Position numbers and translations under genes: made by a program. Shown here one piece after another: positions 44,084 to 52,783 of a DNA stretch of 64,000 bases (within the stretch, counting starts at the first letter, position 1; each line of letters begins with the position of its first letter). The notes below the pieces were generated by a model, which saw only the letters and a list, made by a program, of their open reading frames with translations, did no database searches and had not been told where the DNA came from. Origin of the DNA: Actinomycetes bacterium (GTDB lineage Bacteria; Planctomycetota; Phycisphaerae; JAACET01); assembly GCA_030614915.1 (NCBI GenBank), contig JAUXAG010000007.1:1-64000 (forward strand), in the 5' to 3' direction.

Positions 44084-44439
44084 CTCGGAAATTCATAAGA
44101 ATCCAGTTTAAATAAGTTTGAACTGAATTGCTGTGTGAGCTTGACCGCACGCTAAATCCTAGTATTGGACTGCAGAAACTTATAAATCTTTGATGGTTCA
44201 ATATCGTTAGGCTACCTGCGTGTGAATATATTGGTTGAAGATTATCCAGATAGTGGTATGATAGAGGGGCCAAATTGGGGTGATCGCAAGGAGTTCTGTG
44301 GCAAAAGAAAATATACGCATGCCGATGGATGGGATGTGAAGGATGTGGGCTGATGTGCCAAATGTGTCAGAGGAAGCGTTTTATACGAAAACAATGTAAT
44401 CAGCTATTGGGCCTAGAAATGTACTGTTGAGGAGTAGAA

Positions 44440-45642
44440 ATGTCCCGGAACGAAATAATAAAGGTTGATGCGAAGGAGATTGTCGAGTCATCTGGAGTAA
44501 CAGCTGTCTTAGACCGCATCCGGCCTGAGTGGAAAAGTAAACGACTCATTGAGAGAGTTAAGCGGTTACTTCCTGTAGATCCTAGCAGTGCCTGTCAACG
44601 CATATTCAATGCAGCGATTCATGACTTAAAAGATAAAATTGTGCTGGCTGGTCTTGACATTGCAACGCAAGCGGCGGAACAACACAATATGCCTTCAATA
44701 TCGAAGGTAGAAGATGTCGAAAACCTAGATGTTACTAGAACTATACACCTCGCTTATTACATGGGGCTTTTGACGCGTCCTGAGTGGAGGAGACTATTGA
44801 GGGTCTATGATATAAGAAGAGATTTGGAACACGAAGATGATGAATATGAAGCTACTTTTGAAGATTGCGTTTACATATTCATGACCTCTGTTGATGTGGT
44901 GCTCAGCAAAGACCCAGTCGAGATTATCAAACTTGAAGATGTAAAAGATATTGTTGAGCAACCATCGGCGGCAACATTAAGTGAAAATCTGTTTGTTGAT
45001 TATCAGCATGCACCTGATCCCAGGCAAAGCGAAATATTTGCTTTCCTTATTAGCACATCCCTGAATCTTGATAGCCCCGATATTGTGAGGCAGAACTGTT
45101 ATAATATGCTTGGTGAGTTGCGACAAATAACAAATAAACAAGTCATAATCAGCACAGCCAAGAAGTTTTTTGGCAAACGAAAACGCCCCAGTGACTTGGA
45201 AGCAAGAGTTGCTTATCAAACTGGCATTTTCCCTTATTTTAAGAAAGCAACAACGAAAGATTACTTTAATGGCTACTTAGAGCAACTGAAAGCTATTGGT
45301 CCTACATTTAGGGGGCATAAAAAACACGGTGAGATCCTGAGAGGGCTTTTAGAAATTGGTGGGTTACAATACTGCCCAAAGGAGCTGCTATCTGACTTTC
45401 TATATTGGTTGATTCTTTGCTATATTGGAGAAAGGAGTTTTGGCTATTGGTCACAGATCAGAAAAGTCTATTACAGCGACATAGGTGCACCTTTAGCCCT
45501 TGAAATAATCCGAACGTGCCCTCATAAGATATATCAACAAGTTGAGGACCTGGGACATCAAAAGGATATAAAATCACTCTGCCATGAAAGTGAATCTGTC
45601 GCAAGAAGGTTTGAAGAAATCCTCGATGCCTTAGGAGAATAG
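44440..45642 (+). CDS. HEPN-like protein of unknown function
   Basis: The 400-residue, mostly helical protein contains YDIRRDLEHEDDEYEATFEDC (about 127-147). The RRDLEH part fits the R-x4-H motif of HEPN ribonucleases, within an all-helical context with a preceding TRPEWRRLLRV helix. The rest (about 190-400) has repeated helices and is not recognised. ATG start; GAGGAG lies about 7 bases upstream. It lies on the element between the integrase and the regulator. An RNase-type defence or abortive-infection role is possible but unproven. Confidence 0.6.
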   Translation: MSRNEIIKVDAKEIVESSGVTAVLDRIRPEWKSKRLIERVKRLLPVDPSSACQRIFNAAIHDLKDKIVLAGLDIATQAAEQHNMPSISKVEDVENLDVTRTIHLAYYMGLLTRPEWRRLLRVYDIRRDLEHEDDEYEATFEDCVYIFMTSVDVVLSKDPVEIIKLEDVKDIVEQPSAATLSENLFVDYQHAPDPRQSEIFAFLISTSLNLDSPDIVRQNCYNMLGELRQITNKQVIISTAKKFFGKRKRPSDLEARVAYQTGIFPYFKKATTKDYFNGYLEQLKAIGPTFRGHKKHGEILRGLLEIGGLQYCPKELLSDFLYWLILCYIGERSFGYWSQIRKVYYSDIGAPLALEIIRTCPHKIYQQVEDLGHQKDIKSLCHESESVARRFEEILDALGE

Positions 45643-46047
45643 AACTCTAAGGGGAACTACTGAAAACACACTTCAACATATTGACTACTGGCCTTTGTGC
45701 TCGGACTCGTTACTGCAGTATTTGTCTGGATATATTACCTCGGTAGAATCATGCTAGAACTGCTTGCCAACCAGAAGATGTAGTGCGTAAGTACTATCTA
45801 AACGCCGCTTATGTCCACTTCACCCTGCTTCTTGTTACGTCCCTAAACCACCCCTATTTAACCTTACCGAAAAATAGTTTTATAAGTGTTGTTACTTATA
45901 AGTGACAACAACACACATTAACACACAGAATAGGCATAGGGCAAATCAGTTCAAGTGCTTTAAAAGGAGGTGTTGTTCTCATATTAACCAATTGGCTCAT
46001 TACAGGTCTCGTAAGATGGTCTGTAGGGAGGAGACATTAGCCGGCTA
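45643..46047 (+). other. Gap with a possible 28-residue membrane peptide
   Basis: Frame 45697-45783 (GTG start) encodes a single hydrophobic helix (VLGLVTAVFVWIYYLGRIML) and ends ANQKM. No ribosome site is seen, so it is only a possibility. The remainder holds the inverted repeat at 45886-45914 and the AGGGAGGAG-rich leader of the next gene. Confidence 0.2.
45886..45914. promoter_or_regulatory. Nested inverted repeat, operator candidate
   Basis: GTGTTGTT (45886-45893) and AACAACAC (45907-45914) are perfect inverse arms around ACTTATAAGT, itself a palindrome. TTATAAGTG also occurs twice as a direct repeat. The structure lies 130 bp before the winged-helix gene and would suit binding by a dimeric regulator. 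Confidence 0.5.
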
Positions 46048-46635
46048 GTGCATTTACTAATGCAAACTAGCAACGTATACAAATGGATAAAGAAAGAAGA
46101 AACTCGGAAGAAAGTTTTGATGTCACTGAGACAGCCTTTGACTGCAAAGCAAATAAGCAGGAGAACAAGAATCAGTGTTGATACTTGTAGTTACCTCTTG
46201 GGCAAATTTGCAGCAAAAGGCATCGGGGTATGTGTAAACCCAAATGCAAGAAACAGCAGATTATACTGGATCACAGATACTGGACGAAAATGCCAGGAGC
46301 GTTTACGTCGAGAGCTTTCCCTGTCAGAGGAATCATATGACGTTTCTCCTGTAAACTGGGAGCTTTACGGCTGGGTGTGTTTCAACCACCGTGCAGCTAT
46401 TATCCGTATTATTACTGGACCGATACAGCCTTCAGAGATGAAGCGAAGATTGAGGTATCTCAATTCAGACATCAGAATTAGTGCCAACAATATCAGAGAC
46501 GTGATCAGACTGTTTCTTCAGAAAGGTCTTGTGCAAAAGGTCGTTGTCAAAAAGAAATTCCATCCGAGATATGAACTAACAGAATTAGGAGCTAAATTTC
46601 AGGGATTATTGTCCCGGGCAGAAGTGCCATTATGA
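46048..46635 (+). CDS. Tandem winged-helix DNA-binding protein, archaeal-like
   Basis: The 195-residue protein has two winged-helix-like halves. The first (about 14-90) has KKVLMSLRQPLTAKQISRRT, DTCSYLLGKF and RLYWITDTGRKC; the second (about 110-190) has RIITGPIQPSEMKRRLRYL and VKKKFHPRYELTELG. This arrangement is common in archaeal plasmid and virus regulators. The start is uncertain: GTG at 46048 or ATG at 46060; GGGAGGAG lies 15 or more bases upstream. The inverted repeat at 45886-45914 is a candidate binding site. Confidence 0.7.
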   Translation: MHLLMQTSNVYKWIKKEETRKKVLMSLRQPLTAKQISRRTRISVDTCSYLLGKFAAKGIGVCVNPNARNSRLYWITDTGRKCQERLRRELSLSEESYDVSPVNWELYGWVCFNHRAAIIRIITGPIQPSEMKRRLRYLNSDIRISANNIRDVIRLFLQKGLVQKVVVKKKFHPRYELTELGAKFQGLLSRAEVPL

Positions 46636-46666
46636 TTCAACTAAACGAAGCAATTGAAAAATAACA

Positions 46667-47137
46667 ATGCAGCGTAGAAATATTACTCAAGATCTGGAAC
46701 AAGCAGCAAGAGACTTAGTAGCAAATATGAAAGCACGGCACGATTCAGATTCGATAACAACTTCGCTTGTACAGGAAATAGCTTTTACTTTAGAGCAAAT
46801 TGACAGACTGCGGGCTTTGCAGAAAGGGCAGTCTAAGAGTCTTCGCCGGACTGAGTGTTATGTGGATACAGAACTTATGCTAATGGAGGCACGGACGCCA
46901 AGATATTCTCCTGAGCGTTTCCCTGAAAGAGACAAATTGCAAAAACGATTATTTGATATAGAAGCAGAGCGAAGAAAGCGCTCAGTGTTTCATGAAGACC
47001 GCCTGCAGGCATTACAGAAAAAGCTTTTGTCCCTAATGCAAAAATACGGACACCTAAATATCTGTAGCAGAACAAGCAGTTTGGAAGATTTGGTGAAGGA
47101 TGACAATTCTAAGAACAAATCGACCAGATTGGCTTAA
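46667..47137 (+). CDS. Coiled-coil protein of unknown function
   Basis: The 156-residue, highly charged helical protein has repeated heptad-like stretches (EQAARDLVANMKARH, EQIDRLRALQKGQSKSLRR, KLQKRLFDIEAERRKR). No motif identifies a family. It starts 31 bp after the winged-helix gene and is probably co-transcribed. No ribosome site is evident. A hairpin CAAAAATT/AATTTTTG follows at 47203-47224. Confidence 0.55.
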   Translation: MQRRNITQDLEQAARDLVANMKARHDSDSITTSLVQEIAFTLEQIDRLRALQKGQSKSLRRTECYVDTELMLMEARTPRYSPERFPERDKLQKRLFDIEAERRKRSVFHEDRLQALQKKLLSLMQKYGHLNICSRTSSLEDLVKDDNSKNKSTRLA

Positions 47138-47202
47138 TCATATTCACATAAATTAACAATAAAACCACACAAAAAGTAGCAAAGTAACAACAAAACGCAA
47201 AG

Positions 47203-47224
47203 CAAAAATTCGTAATAATTTTTG
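47203..47224 (+). terminator. AT-rich hairpin downstream of the coiled-coil gene
   Basis: CAAAAATT (47203-47210) and AATTTTTG (47217-47224) pair around a 6-nt loop, 66 bp after the stop. It is a weak terminator candidate. Confidence 0.35.
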
Positions 47225-47262
47225 TTGCGGGCTAAAGCGACTTACAAGACACAGGTGGTTAA

Positions 47263-47487
47263 GTGAAAGAGCAAGAAACACCTCACAATGCTGGGAAACA
47301 GGTTGTGAAAAAGGTGTTTTGGTTTGAATTCTGCATAGCTTGCCTGATGTTTTTCTCGCGAAATATCCCCGAAATACGCTCGAATTGTGGTGAAATACCC
47401 CGGACCATCGTTTTTACTTCATACACAACCGAGGAAGTCGCAGAAATTCTAATTAGAAGGGCACAGCCCGACAGAGTCTATACGTAA
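47263..47487 (+). CDS. Doubtful small ORF
   Basis: A 74-codon GTG frame with AGGTGG about 4 bases upstream encodes a peptide with a short hydrophobic segment (WFEFCIACLMFF) and no recognisable motif. It stands between divergent modules. It may be a remnant. Confidence 0.3.
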   Translation: MKEQETPHNAGKQVVKKVFWFEFCIACLMFFSRNIPEIRSNCGEIPRTIVFTSYTTEEVAEILIRRAQPDRVYT

Positions 47488-47556
47488 GGTACAGTATAGC
47501 TCTCTATCCAAACAAACGCTTGCCTATATTCAGTCTATCTCTTACGTTCCAGCTGC

Positions 47557-48213
47557 TCAGTGTACATCTTGTTCCGTGTCCTGATTCTTCGCTTCTTTTA
47601 TAACTGCTTGCCATTTCGCAGTAATGGACTTTGTAGAGTTGCTGCCACGAACAAGAGATAGCCATTTCTTGGCACCCCACAATGGCCCCACTGCTAACAA
47701 AATGAGAACTACAACATCGAGCCAACCTTCTTGCCGAGAAGAAGCTAGTGGAGTTGGGCTCAACCAGCAGAGTCCAGCGCAGAGGAGATTAAGGACCACC
47801 AACATCAAAGAAACAGTAGTAATATAGGAATGTTTTCTACCCTCTTGTGCCGAAGATTTCGGTTTCACAGGAACATGACTTCGAAACAGATCCAGATGAG
47901 TTTCCCACATCCATGGGCCTTGGCTGAAGGCTTGCTCCATCATCTTCAGGTAACCGGCCTTCCGTTGTATCGAGATGGCTTTATCGAGGATAATGATTAG
48001 CGCGAGAACGTTAATAACCATAGGTGCGACGTATAACAGTGGACCGACCTCAGCTGCTGCCCCGTAAGCTAGAATAGCGGCTGTTACCGTGATGGCCATG
48101 CCAAAGAGTTGCAGCTGGCATTTTTTCTGGTCGAGGATCTCCTGTCGTATGGAGCCGTAAACGAGATCGGCAGGTGGGGGACCATTAGTTTTCTTGCTCA
48201 TAGTATTCTCCAC
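47557..48213 (-). CDS. Four-helix membrane protein, paralogue B
   Basis: The 218-residue protein has an N-terminal amphipathic helix (YGSIRQEILDQKKCQLQLF), two adjacent membrane helices (about 38-58 and 60-80), a soluble loop (about 85-130) and two more helices (about 130-150 and 165-182). The Y-x2-[IL]R-x-E motif before the first helix also occurs in the neighbour at 48222-48968 (YNTLRKELLQNKQ), so the two are paralogues in tandem, 8 bp apart. The family is unnamed to me. The 2TM-loop-2TM form recalls membrane effectors in defence loci. Confidence 0.65.
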   Translation of the reverse strand: MENTMSKKTNGPPPADLVYGSIRQEILDQKKCQLQLFGMAITVTAAILAYGAAAEVGPLLYVAPMVINVLALIIILDKAISIQRKAGYLKMMEQAFSQGPWMWETHLDLFRSHVPVKPKSSAQEGRKHSYITTVSLMLVVLNLLCAGLCWLSPTPLASSRQEGWLDVVVLILLAVGPLWGAKKWLSLVRGSNSTKSITAKWQAVIKEAKNQDTEQDVH

Positions 48214-48221
48214 GTGAATAG

Positions 48222-48968
48222 CTAATGATTTCCATTATTAGTTTCATCCGGTGGTTCAGTAGTTCCGCTTTTAATGTCAGGTTTCAGTGCTTTGATCCAT
48301 ACGGCCCTTTGGATCTCTATCAGGCCCCTCATTTTTCCAGGTCTATATGGTCCAGCAGAAAAACTAGTAAATACTAGTGCTGCTATAAAAGTAGCAGCGA
48401 ATGAAGCTATCTCGGCCCAACCTTGTGTGATGGTTACGGAAATACCTGAGACTGACAGTACGACAACAACTGTTGCGGCATGCAATAAAAAAAGGGGGCC
48501 ATAGAACATCATTGTGTCGGGAATAGCCTCCGATTTGATGTGCTTCGAGAGAGGTCCTTCTTGCCTTATTTTTCCCTCTTTCATGTGCTGCCTCGCCAGA
48601 TCATGAGATTGTTTATACTTTTGCCTTTTACGGGAGTGACGGTTCATCCATATCCTGTGAATGCGCAACGAGTTTTCCCATCCGATCCAAATATGTGGGG
48701 CAGACTCCAACACGACAGCGACGTACGCTGCAATACGTGCGATACTCATCAGCCTGTTAACGGTAAACCACAGATTGATTAGCATAATCATTATTATTAG
48801 AGGAGGCAGGAGCACAAGGGAAGGGCTCCCAGAAAGCTGCACTGCAGCCACACCCGCAGCTGTAATGATAAGCAACGGTCGTTCGAAGACGTATTGTTTG
48901 TTTTGAAGCAGTTCCTTTCTTAGTGTATTGTATTCTGCCAATCGCATTGTTAGTGTTGAGTTATCCAT
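48222..48968 (-). CDS. Four-helix membrane protein, paralogue A
   Basis: The 248-residue protein is the upstream gene of the pair. N-terminal EYNTLRKELLQNKQYVFERP is followed by two membrane helices (about 30-52 and 55-75), a basic loop (SRKRQKYKQSHDLARQH, about 113-130), and two more helices (about 150-172 and 183-205). The loop is more basic than in the paralogue. Hetero-oligomer formation with paralogue B is plausible. It is transcribed away from the ubiquitin-like cassette. Confidence 0.65.
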   Translation of the reverse strand: MDNSTLTMRLAEYNTLRKELLQNKQYVFERPLLIITAAGVAAVQLSGSPSLVLLPPLIIMIMLINLWFTVNRLMSIARIAAYVAVVLESAPHIWIGWENSLRIHRIWMNRHSRKRQKYKQSHDLARQHMKEGKIRQEGPLSKHIKSEAIPDTMMFYGPLFLLHAATVVVVLSVSGISVTITQGWAEIASFAATFIAALVFTSFSAGPYRPGKMRGLIEIQRAVWIKALKPDIKSGTTEPPDETNNGNH

Positions 48969-49424
48969 GAAATTGCACCCTTACGTTTTACTGACGGGCA
49001 TCCGACTACTGTTTATCTGTGCCAAATAAGACCCATACCCAAAGGACAGTTGGCCACCATCACGATTCAAGATACGAATGCACGCCAACAGAAATATGGA
49101 CATTCAGTGCCCGACTGGCTTCTCCTAGGTAGCCATCCGTTTGCCACAATGGCGACATTCTCGTCTACACGCAATATGACCTTAGATAGGCCGTACATAT
49201 ACTACCTTAGAGTGTCCGCAACCGCAATGTCGATATTCTAGGCCGCGTTTCTCGTATTTATCCCAATACCAGTGGGTCCCTATCTGAATTGTTCACAGTT
49301 CAGGTCGGATATCCCCTTCTTTAACTAGAAAAGTTCTCGCCATGGCAGGTCTTTCAACGGTTCAGCGTGTCGCATGGTGCAACACGCCACAAACTAACTT
49401 CTTACTATGAAAGGAGATTTAGAA
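48969..49424. other. Divergent intergenic region before the ubiquitin-like cassette
   Basis: No gene was found. GCGTGT (about 49368) and ACACGC (about 49383) form a short inverted repeat just upstream of the first cassette gene. ATGAAAGGAG at 49407-49416 is the ribosome site of that gene rather than its start. A promoter was not identified with confidence. Confidence 0.4.
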
Positions 49425-50114
49425 ATGGCTTGGAGACCAACACAACATCTTATTGAGGGTGAACTTGACAATACTATGCCTCGAACAATCGTAGGTTGGA
49501 TGAAATTTGCTGGCATGAAAAAAACCGTGAAATTTGATTTGCAAGGAGATTTTCATCGGGACATCCGTGGAGCAAAGATTCATCTCACAGGCCCGGGAGA
49601 TGAAAGTAATCCCAGGGCAGCAGCTTATATGCAAGGTTTTGCTGAGTTTCAGACCGGTTCAGCAGGAGACATCACAGCTGGCTTGCCACCATATGACTAT
49701 GTCAAAGGATATTGCTATATTGAATGGTACGGCCAGGCAAATGGCCGAGTCGTAATCGAACTTGACTCAGATCAGGTTGAGATAATTGGCCAGCCAATTC
49801 CAGCTTGTGAGTCTGACCCTATTTCCCGGGTCGAGCAGAACCGCAAAATGGCCCAGTTTCTGACAGGTCTAAGCGAGAAAATGCAGGTTCCGGCTGTTCT
49901 TGTACAGACAGGCACAAAACCAATCTCAGATCCCGCTTTTAGCCACTGGGTTATTGTACATGGCCAAATAGTCGGTGAGGCTCGTTCAGTTAAAGATGCT
50001 GGTAATGGCCAAAGCTTTGCCTATGTCAGGCTTTTCAACATGCCTGAAATGGCTGAATATGGCTACATGGATTCAGTAAGACTGCAATTCAAAAACAGCC
50101 CTTCAAAAAACTAG
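49425..50114 (+). CDS. First protein of the ubiquitin-like cassette, unknown function
   Basis: The 229-residue protein opens MAWRPTQHLIEGELDNTMPR. The beta-rich first half (GWMKFAGMKKTVKFDLQGDF, RGAKIHLTG, YVKGYCYIEWYGQANGRVVI, about 25-125) is followed by a helix and a second beta-rich part ending QFKNSPSKN. No catalytic motif or family is recognised. The start at 49425 is fixed by AAAGGAG 8 bases upstream. It is the first of seven plus-strand genes that each have a strong ribosome site and end in the E1 gene, so it probably works in the conjugation pathway as target, adaptor or accessory. Confidence 0.7.
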   Translation: MAWRPTQHLIEGELDNTMPRTIVGWMKFAGMKKTVKFDLQGDFHRDIRGAKIHLTGPGDESNPRAAAYMQGFAEFQTGSAGDITAGLPPYDYVKGYCYIEWYGQANGRVVIELDSDQVEIIGQPIPACESDPISRVEQNRKMAQFLTGLSEKMQVPAVLVQTGTKPISDPAFSHWVIVHGQIVGEARSVKDAGNGQSFAYVRLFNMPEMAEYGYMDSVRLQFKNSPSKN

Positions 50115-50170
50115 CCACTTCGTCTCGTTTATCCCCCCAACATCCTGTTTCAAGCGAAAGGACCTGAATT

Positions 50171-50551
50171 ATGGAAGCATTTTGTCAAAACCCCTATTGT
50201 GAGAGCCCAAGTTTCAAGGAAGTCCCTGTCTCTGTGAAAAAGCCGTCTGATCAAGTACGGGCATTGTGTGCCCCTTGCGAAGAAGCTTATACCTGGGGCG
50301 TACAGCACGGTCGAAAAACCACCGAAGCAAGAAAGCTTTGGATCCTGGCTGTGGCAGACCGAGGCATAATAGCCGATGTCCGGGCCTATTGCAGTAAAGT
50401 TGACGCTGAAAAAGGTTTGATTAAGTATCTTCGCAAGTACCAGAGTTACAACGGCGACGATAATGTGCAAGTTGCCTACCAATGGCTGTGTGAACATGAT
50501 GAGTATCTCGGTGTAGATATTGTCCAGCAAAAGCACCTCAGCGTTTCATGA
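50171..50551 (+). CDS. Zinc-ribbon-like protein of the ubiquitin-like cassette
   Basis: The 126-residue protein has cysteines at 5 and 10 (FCQNPYCES) and 33 and 36 (LCAPCEEAY), a likely zinc-binding quartet. A helical C-terminal part follows (ARKLWILAVADRG, AEKGLIKYLRKYQSY). AAAGGA precedes the ATG. It is transcribed with the cassette, 56 bp after the first gene. It could be a small adaptor or substrate-binding factor; this is inference. Confidence 0.65.
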   Translation: MEAFCQNPYCESPSFKEVPVSVKKPSDQVRALCAPCEEAYTWGVQHGRKTTEARKLWILAVADRGIIADVRAYCSKVDAEKGLIKYLRKYQSYNGDDNVQVAYQWLCEHDEYLGVDIVQQKHLSVS

Positions 50552-50614
50552 ATTAGCCAACAAAACATCTTTCCACAATAAATTTTTCCCCACCCTAATA
50601 TGAAAGGAGCACTT

Positions 50615-50686
50615 ATGTTTTTCAATGGAACCAGTGCGCGCGGACCTCCGCAAGGTGAACCGGTTTACTATTCTGTTCTTGTTTGA
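50615..50686 (+). CDS. 23-residue micropeptide in the ubiquitin-like cassette
   Basis: A complete micro-ORF with the best ribosome site of the region (AAAGGAG, 7 bases before ATG) encodes MFFNGTSARGPPQGEP and ends PVYYSVLV. It sits between the zinc-ribbon gene and the Ubl gene (gap to Ubl 42 bp), and the next gene has its own ribosome site, so it is not just a leader of the Ubl. It could be a conjugation substrate, an inhibitor or a translational-coupling peptide. Confidence rests on the ribosome site and position only. Confidence 0.45.
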   Translation: MFFNGTSARGPPQGEPVYYSVLV

Positions 50687-50728
50687 CGTTCAAATTTGCT
50701 CACGTTTTCAAAATGAAAGGAAATTACT

Positions 50729-50950
50729 ATGAAGATTTTGTTCATAAACAATGAAGGCGGTGGTTTTGCCGACTATGTCAATCTTGATGGAGGTACCACA
50801 GTTGAGAAGTTTTTCAGCGAAAAAATGGCTCACGGCAAAGCTGAAGACTACCTCATCCGTGTGAATCGCCAACCTGTGTCTCGCGACTATGTTTTACACG
50901 AAGGCGATCGCGTGACTATTACGCCAACTAAAATCGAGGGTGCCGAATAA
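50729..50950 (+). CDS. Ubiquitin-like beta-grasp protein (Ubl)
   Basis: The 73-residue protein has the beta-grasp pattern of ThiS/MoaD/ubiquitin: strand MKILFINNEGGG, helix VEKFFSEKMAHG, then YLIRVNRQPVSRDYVLHEGDRVTITPT. It ends KIEGAE, so the conserved Gly is followed by two residues and there is no terminal GG. The JAMM protease of the same operon could trim it to expose Gly before adenylation by the E1. AAAGGA precedes the ATG. The presence of E1, E2 and JAMM genes downstream argues for conjugation rather than sulfur transfer. Confidence 0.8.
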   Translation: MKILFINNEGGGFADYVNLDGGTTVEKFFSEKMAHGKAEDYLIRVNRQPVSRDYVLHEGDRVTITPTKIEGAE

Positions 50951-51036
50951 CTCGGCAAACCACATCTTGAGCAAGGGGCATCTGTCATCCAACAATTGGC
51001 AGGTGCCCTTTGCTATTTTAGGAAAGGAAAAAACCC

Positions 51037-52077
51037 ATGAGTTTATCAAAACAAAAGCTGGTTCAAATCAGTCAAGCAATTCGAGAACAGCTCCAAAAGC
51101 TAAACGTGTATCGCTATGGAGAACTTCAAAAGACATTCCAAATGCTGATGGAAAACCTGGATCAGTTGCAGACCATCCAGAGGAAATTGGGAATTTGTAC
51201 TGCTCACAACTGGACGGCTGCAGGAGGCAAACTAATCAACAATTTGGCTGGAATACTGAGGGATTTTCCATCTGCTGTTGCGACAGTTGAGTGGGCTATT
51301 GGCCCCTGTCAAATCAAAGCACCTTGCCTGCGAGATGTGCTGGCAGAGCTTCAACAGACCCAGCAGGAGCTTGGCCGCTTACGGTATGACTCTGAGCACC
51401 AGATTCTGGCTGTAACTACTGAGGCTATTAAATTGGAGGGTCTCTACTTCGGTGAGTTCGAGATACAGCTGCATATCCCCAGTCTGGCAGAGATGCGTTA
51501 CAACAGTTTGTATTCCATCGTAGCCCTGGATCCCCATCCGGCAGGAAGCAATCAATGTGTAACCCACCCTCATGTAAGCGATGAAAAGCTTTGTGCGGGC
51601 GATGCCGCGGCAGCTATTCAACAAGCCTTGGCCAATGGCCGGATTTGTGATTTTTTCCAGCTTGTTCACTCAGTGCTCACAACTTACAACCCTGCCTCGC
51701 CATTTGTGAAACTGGAGGAATGGGATGGCATTCCTTGCTATGACTGCGGTTACACCATGTCCAGCGATGACAGCTATTTCTGTCAAGGCTGCGAGAATAC
51801 CTACTGCGAGGAATGTATTTCCTCCTGCCGGCACTGTGAAGACTTCTATTGTTTTAGCTGTCTGGCAGACTGCCGGGTCTGTGGAGACTCAGTTTGTGGT
51901 GCCTGCGTGAAAGATTGTCCGGATTGTGGAGAAGGGTTGTGCCACAGCTGTGTAGAAGATAATCAGTGTCCCTGTGTTGAAGAAACGGAGGATGAAAATG
52001 AATCAGAAGAAAACGCAACAATCAACGAGAAAGAACAAGTCCGACAACCAGCAGAATCAGGAACAGAAGCGGCGTGA
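51037..52077 (+). CDS. E2-like conjugating enzyme fused to a RING-like CxxC zinc array
   Basis: The 346-residue protein has an N-terminal coiled region (1-125), a UBC-like domain (about 125-225) and a cysteine array (234-313). The E2 hallmark is [18 protein letters not shown] at 177-179 and the likely thioester Cys at 186, spaced as in HPN...C of E2 enzymes. The array has nine CxxC pairs (234/237, 249/252, 257/260, 264/267, 272/275, 279/282, 287/290, 294/297, 302/305) plus 311/313, enough for about five zinc sites, like RING or binuclear treble-clef fingers. The acidic tail ([11 protein letters not shown]) ends the protein. The last 80 bp overlap the JAMM gene. Confidence 0.8.
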   Translation: MSLSKQKLVQISQAIREQLQKLNVYRYGELQKTFQMLMENLDQLQTIQRKLGICTAHNWTAAGGKLINNLAGILRDFPSAVATVEWAIGPCQIKAPCLRDVLAELQQTQQELGRLRYDSEHQILAVTTEAIKLEGLYFGEFEIQLHIPSLAEMRYNSLYSIVALDPHPAGSNQCVTHPHVSDEKLCAGDAAAAIQQALANGRICDFFQLVHSVLTTYNPASPFVKLEEWDGIPCYDCGYTMSSDDSYFCQGCENTYCEECISSCRHCEDFYCFSCLADCRVCGDSVCGACVKDCPDCGEGLCHSCVEDNQCPCVEETEDENESEENATINEKEQVRQPAESGTEAA

Positions 52078-52783
52078 GTTTGTCCAACCATCAGAACCGG
52101 TCCTGCGGTTCCTGCCGACGGCCTGGGCTAAGCTGTTATATTTCCGTGACCGAGGCCAAACTGAGATCGGAGGCTTCGGAATTACCAAAACAGATGACTT
52201 GCTTTACGTAGAGGACTTTGTCACGGTGAAACAGGCAGCCACGGGAGCCAGTATCAGTTTTGATGATGAGGCTGTGGCTGATCTCTTCGACAGCCAGGTA
52301 GATGCCGGAAGAAAGCCAGAGCAGTTCGCCAGGATTTGGCTACACTCACATCCTGGAAATTCGCCCCAGCCGAGCTCAATAGACGAAGAAACATTCCGGC
52401 GTGTCTTCGGCAATTGCCAGTGGGCAGTGATGTTTGTCCTCGCTCTAGGTGGTAAGAGCTATGCAAGGCTCAGGTTCAATGTGGGGCCTGGCGGCCCACT
52501 GATTGTTCCCGTGGTGGTTGATTACACTCAGTCCTTTGGCCCAAGTGATTACGAAGCATGGGAGGCTGAATACCAGGCTAATATCAAGCATACCAGCTGG
52601 TCTAAAACCTTTGGCAGTCAAATAGAGCCGGGATTTGAGGAAAATGTTTCCAACTACTCTGTGCCAGATGATTGGCTCGAAGAACTTGAGGCCATGGAAC
52701 CTAGTGAGAGACAGTGCATCCTCGATGAATTAGCTGACAGACCTGATCTATGGAGTGAAAGTGAGGTGATTTGTGAATACTAG
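51998..52783 (+). CDS. JAB/JAMM metalloprotease (Ubl-processing or deconjugating)
   Basis: The 261-residue protein has the complete JAMM zinc centre: Glu56 in TEIGGFG, then H116 and H118 in LHSHPG, and Ser126 and Asp129 in PSSIDE (HxHPx6Sx2D). Residues 1-35 are a Gln/Lys-rich linker and the C-terminal 100 residues are acidic. In related systems such proteins cut Ubl C-terminal extensions or isopeptide bonds. The ATG at 51998 has GGAGG 6 bases upstream, giving an 80-bp overlap with the E2-RING gene; the longer GTG frame from 51974 is less likely. The E1 gene overlaps its end by 11 bp. Confidence 0.92.
   Translation: MNQKKTQQSTRKNKSDNQQNQEQKRREFVQPSEPVLRFLPTAWAKLLYFRDRGQTEIGGFGITKTDDLLYVEDFVTVKQAATGASISFDDEAVADLFDSQVDAGRKPEQFARIWLHSHPGNSPQPSSIDEETFRRVFGNCQWAVMFVLALGGKSYARLRFNVGPGGPLIVPVVVDYTQSFGPSDYEAWEAEYQANIKHTSWSKTFGSQIEPGFEENVSNYSVPDDWLEELEAMEPSERQCILDELADRPDLWSESEVICEY

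Noticed and set aside
49050-49241. 63-codon plus-strand ORF in the gap before the Ubl cassette
   Set aside because: No ribosome site, no motif and composition unlike the neighbouring genes.
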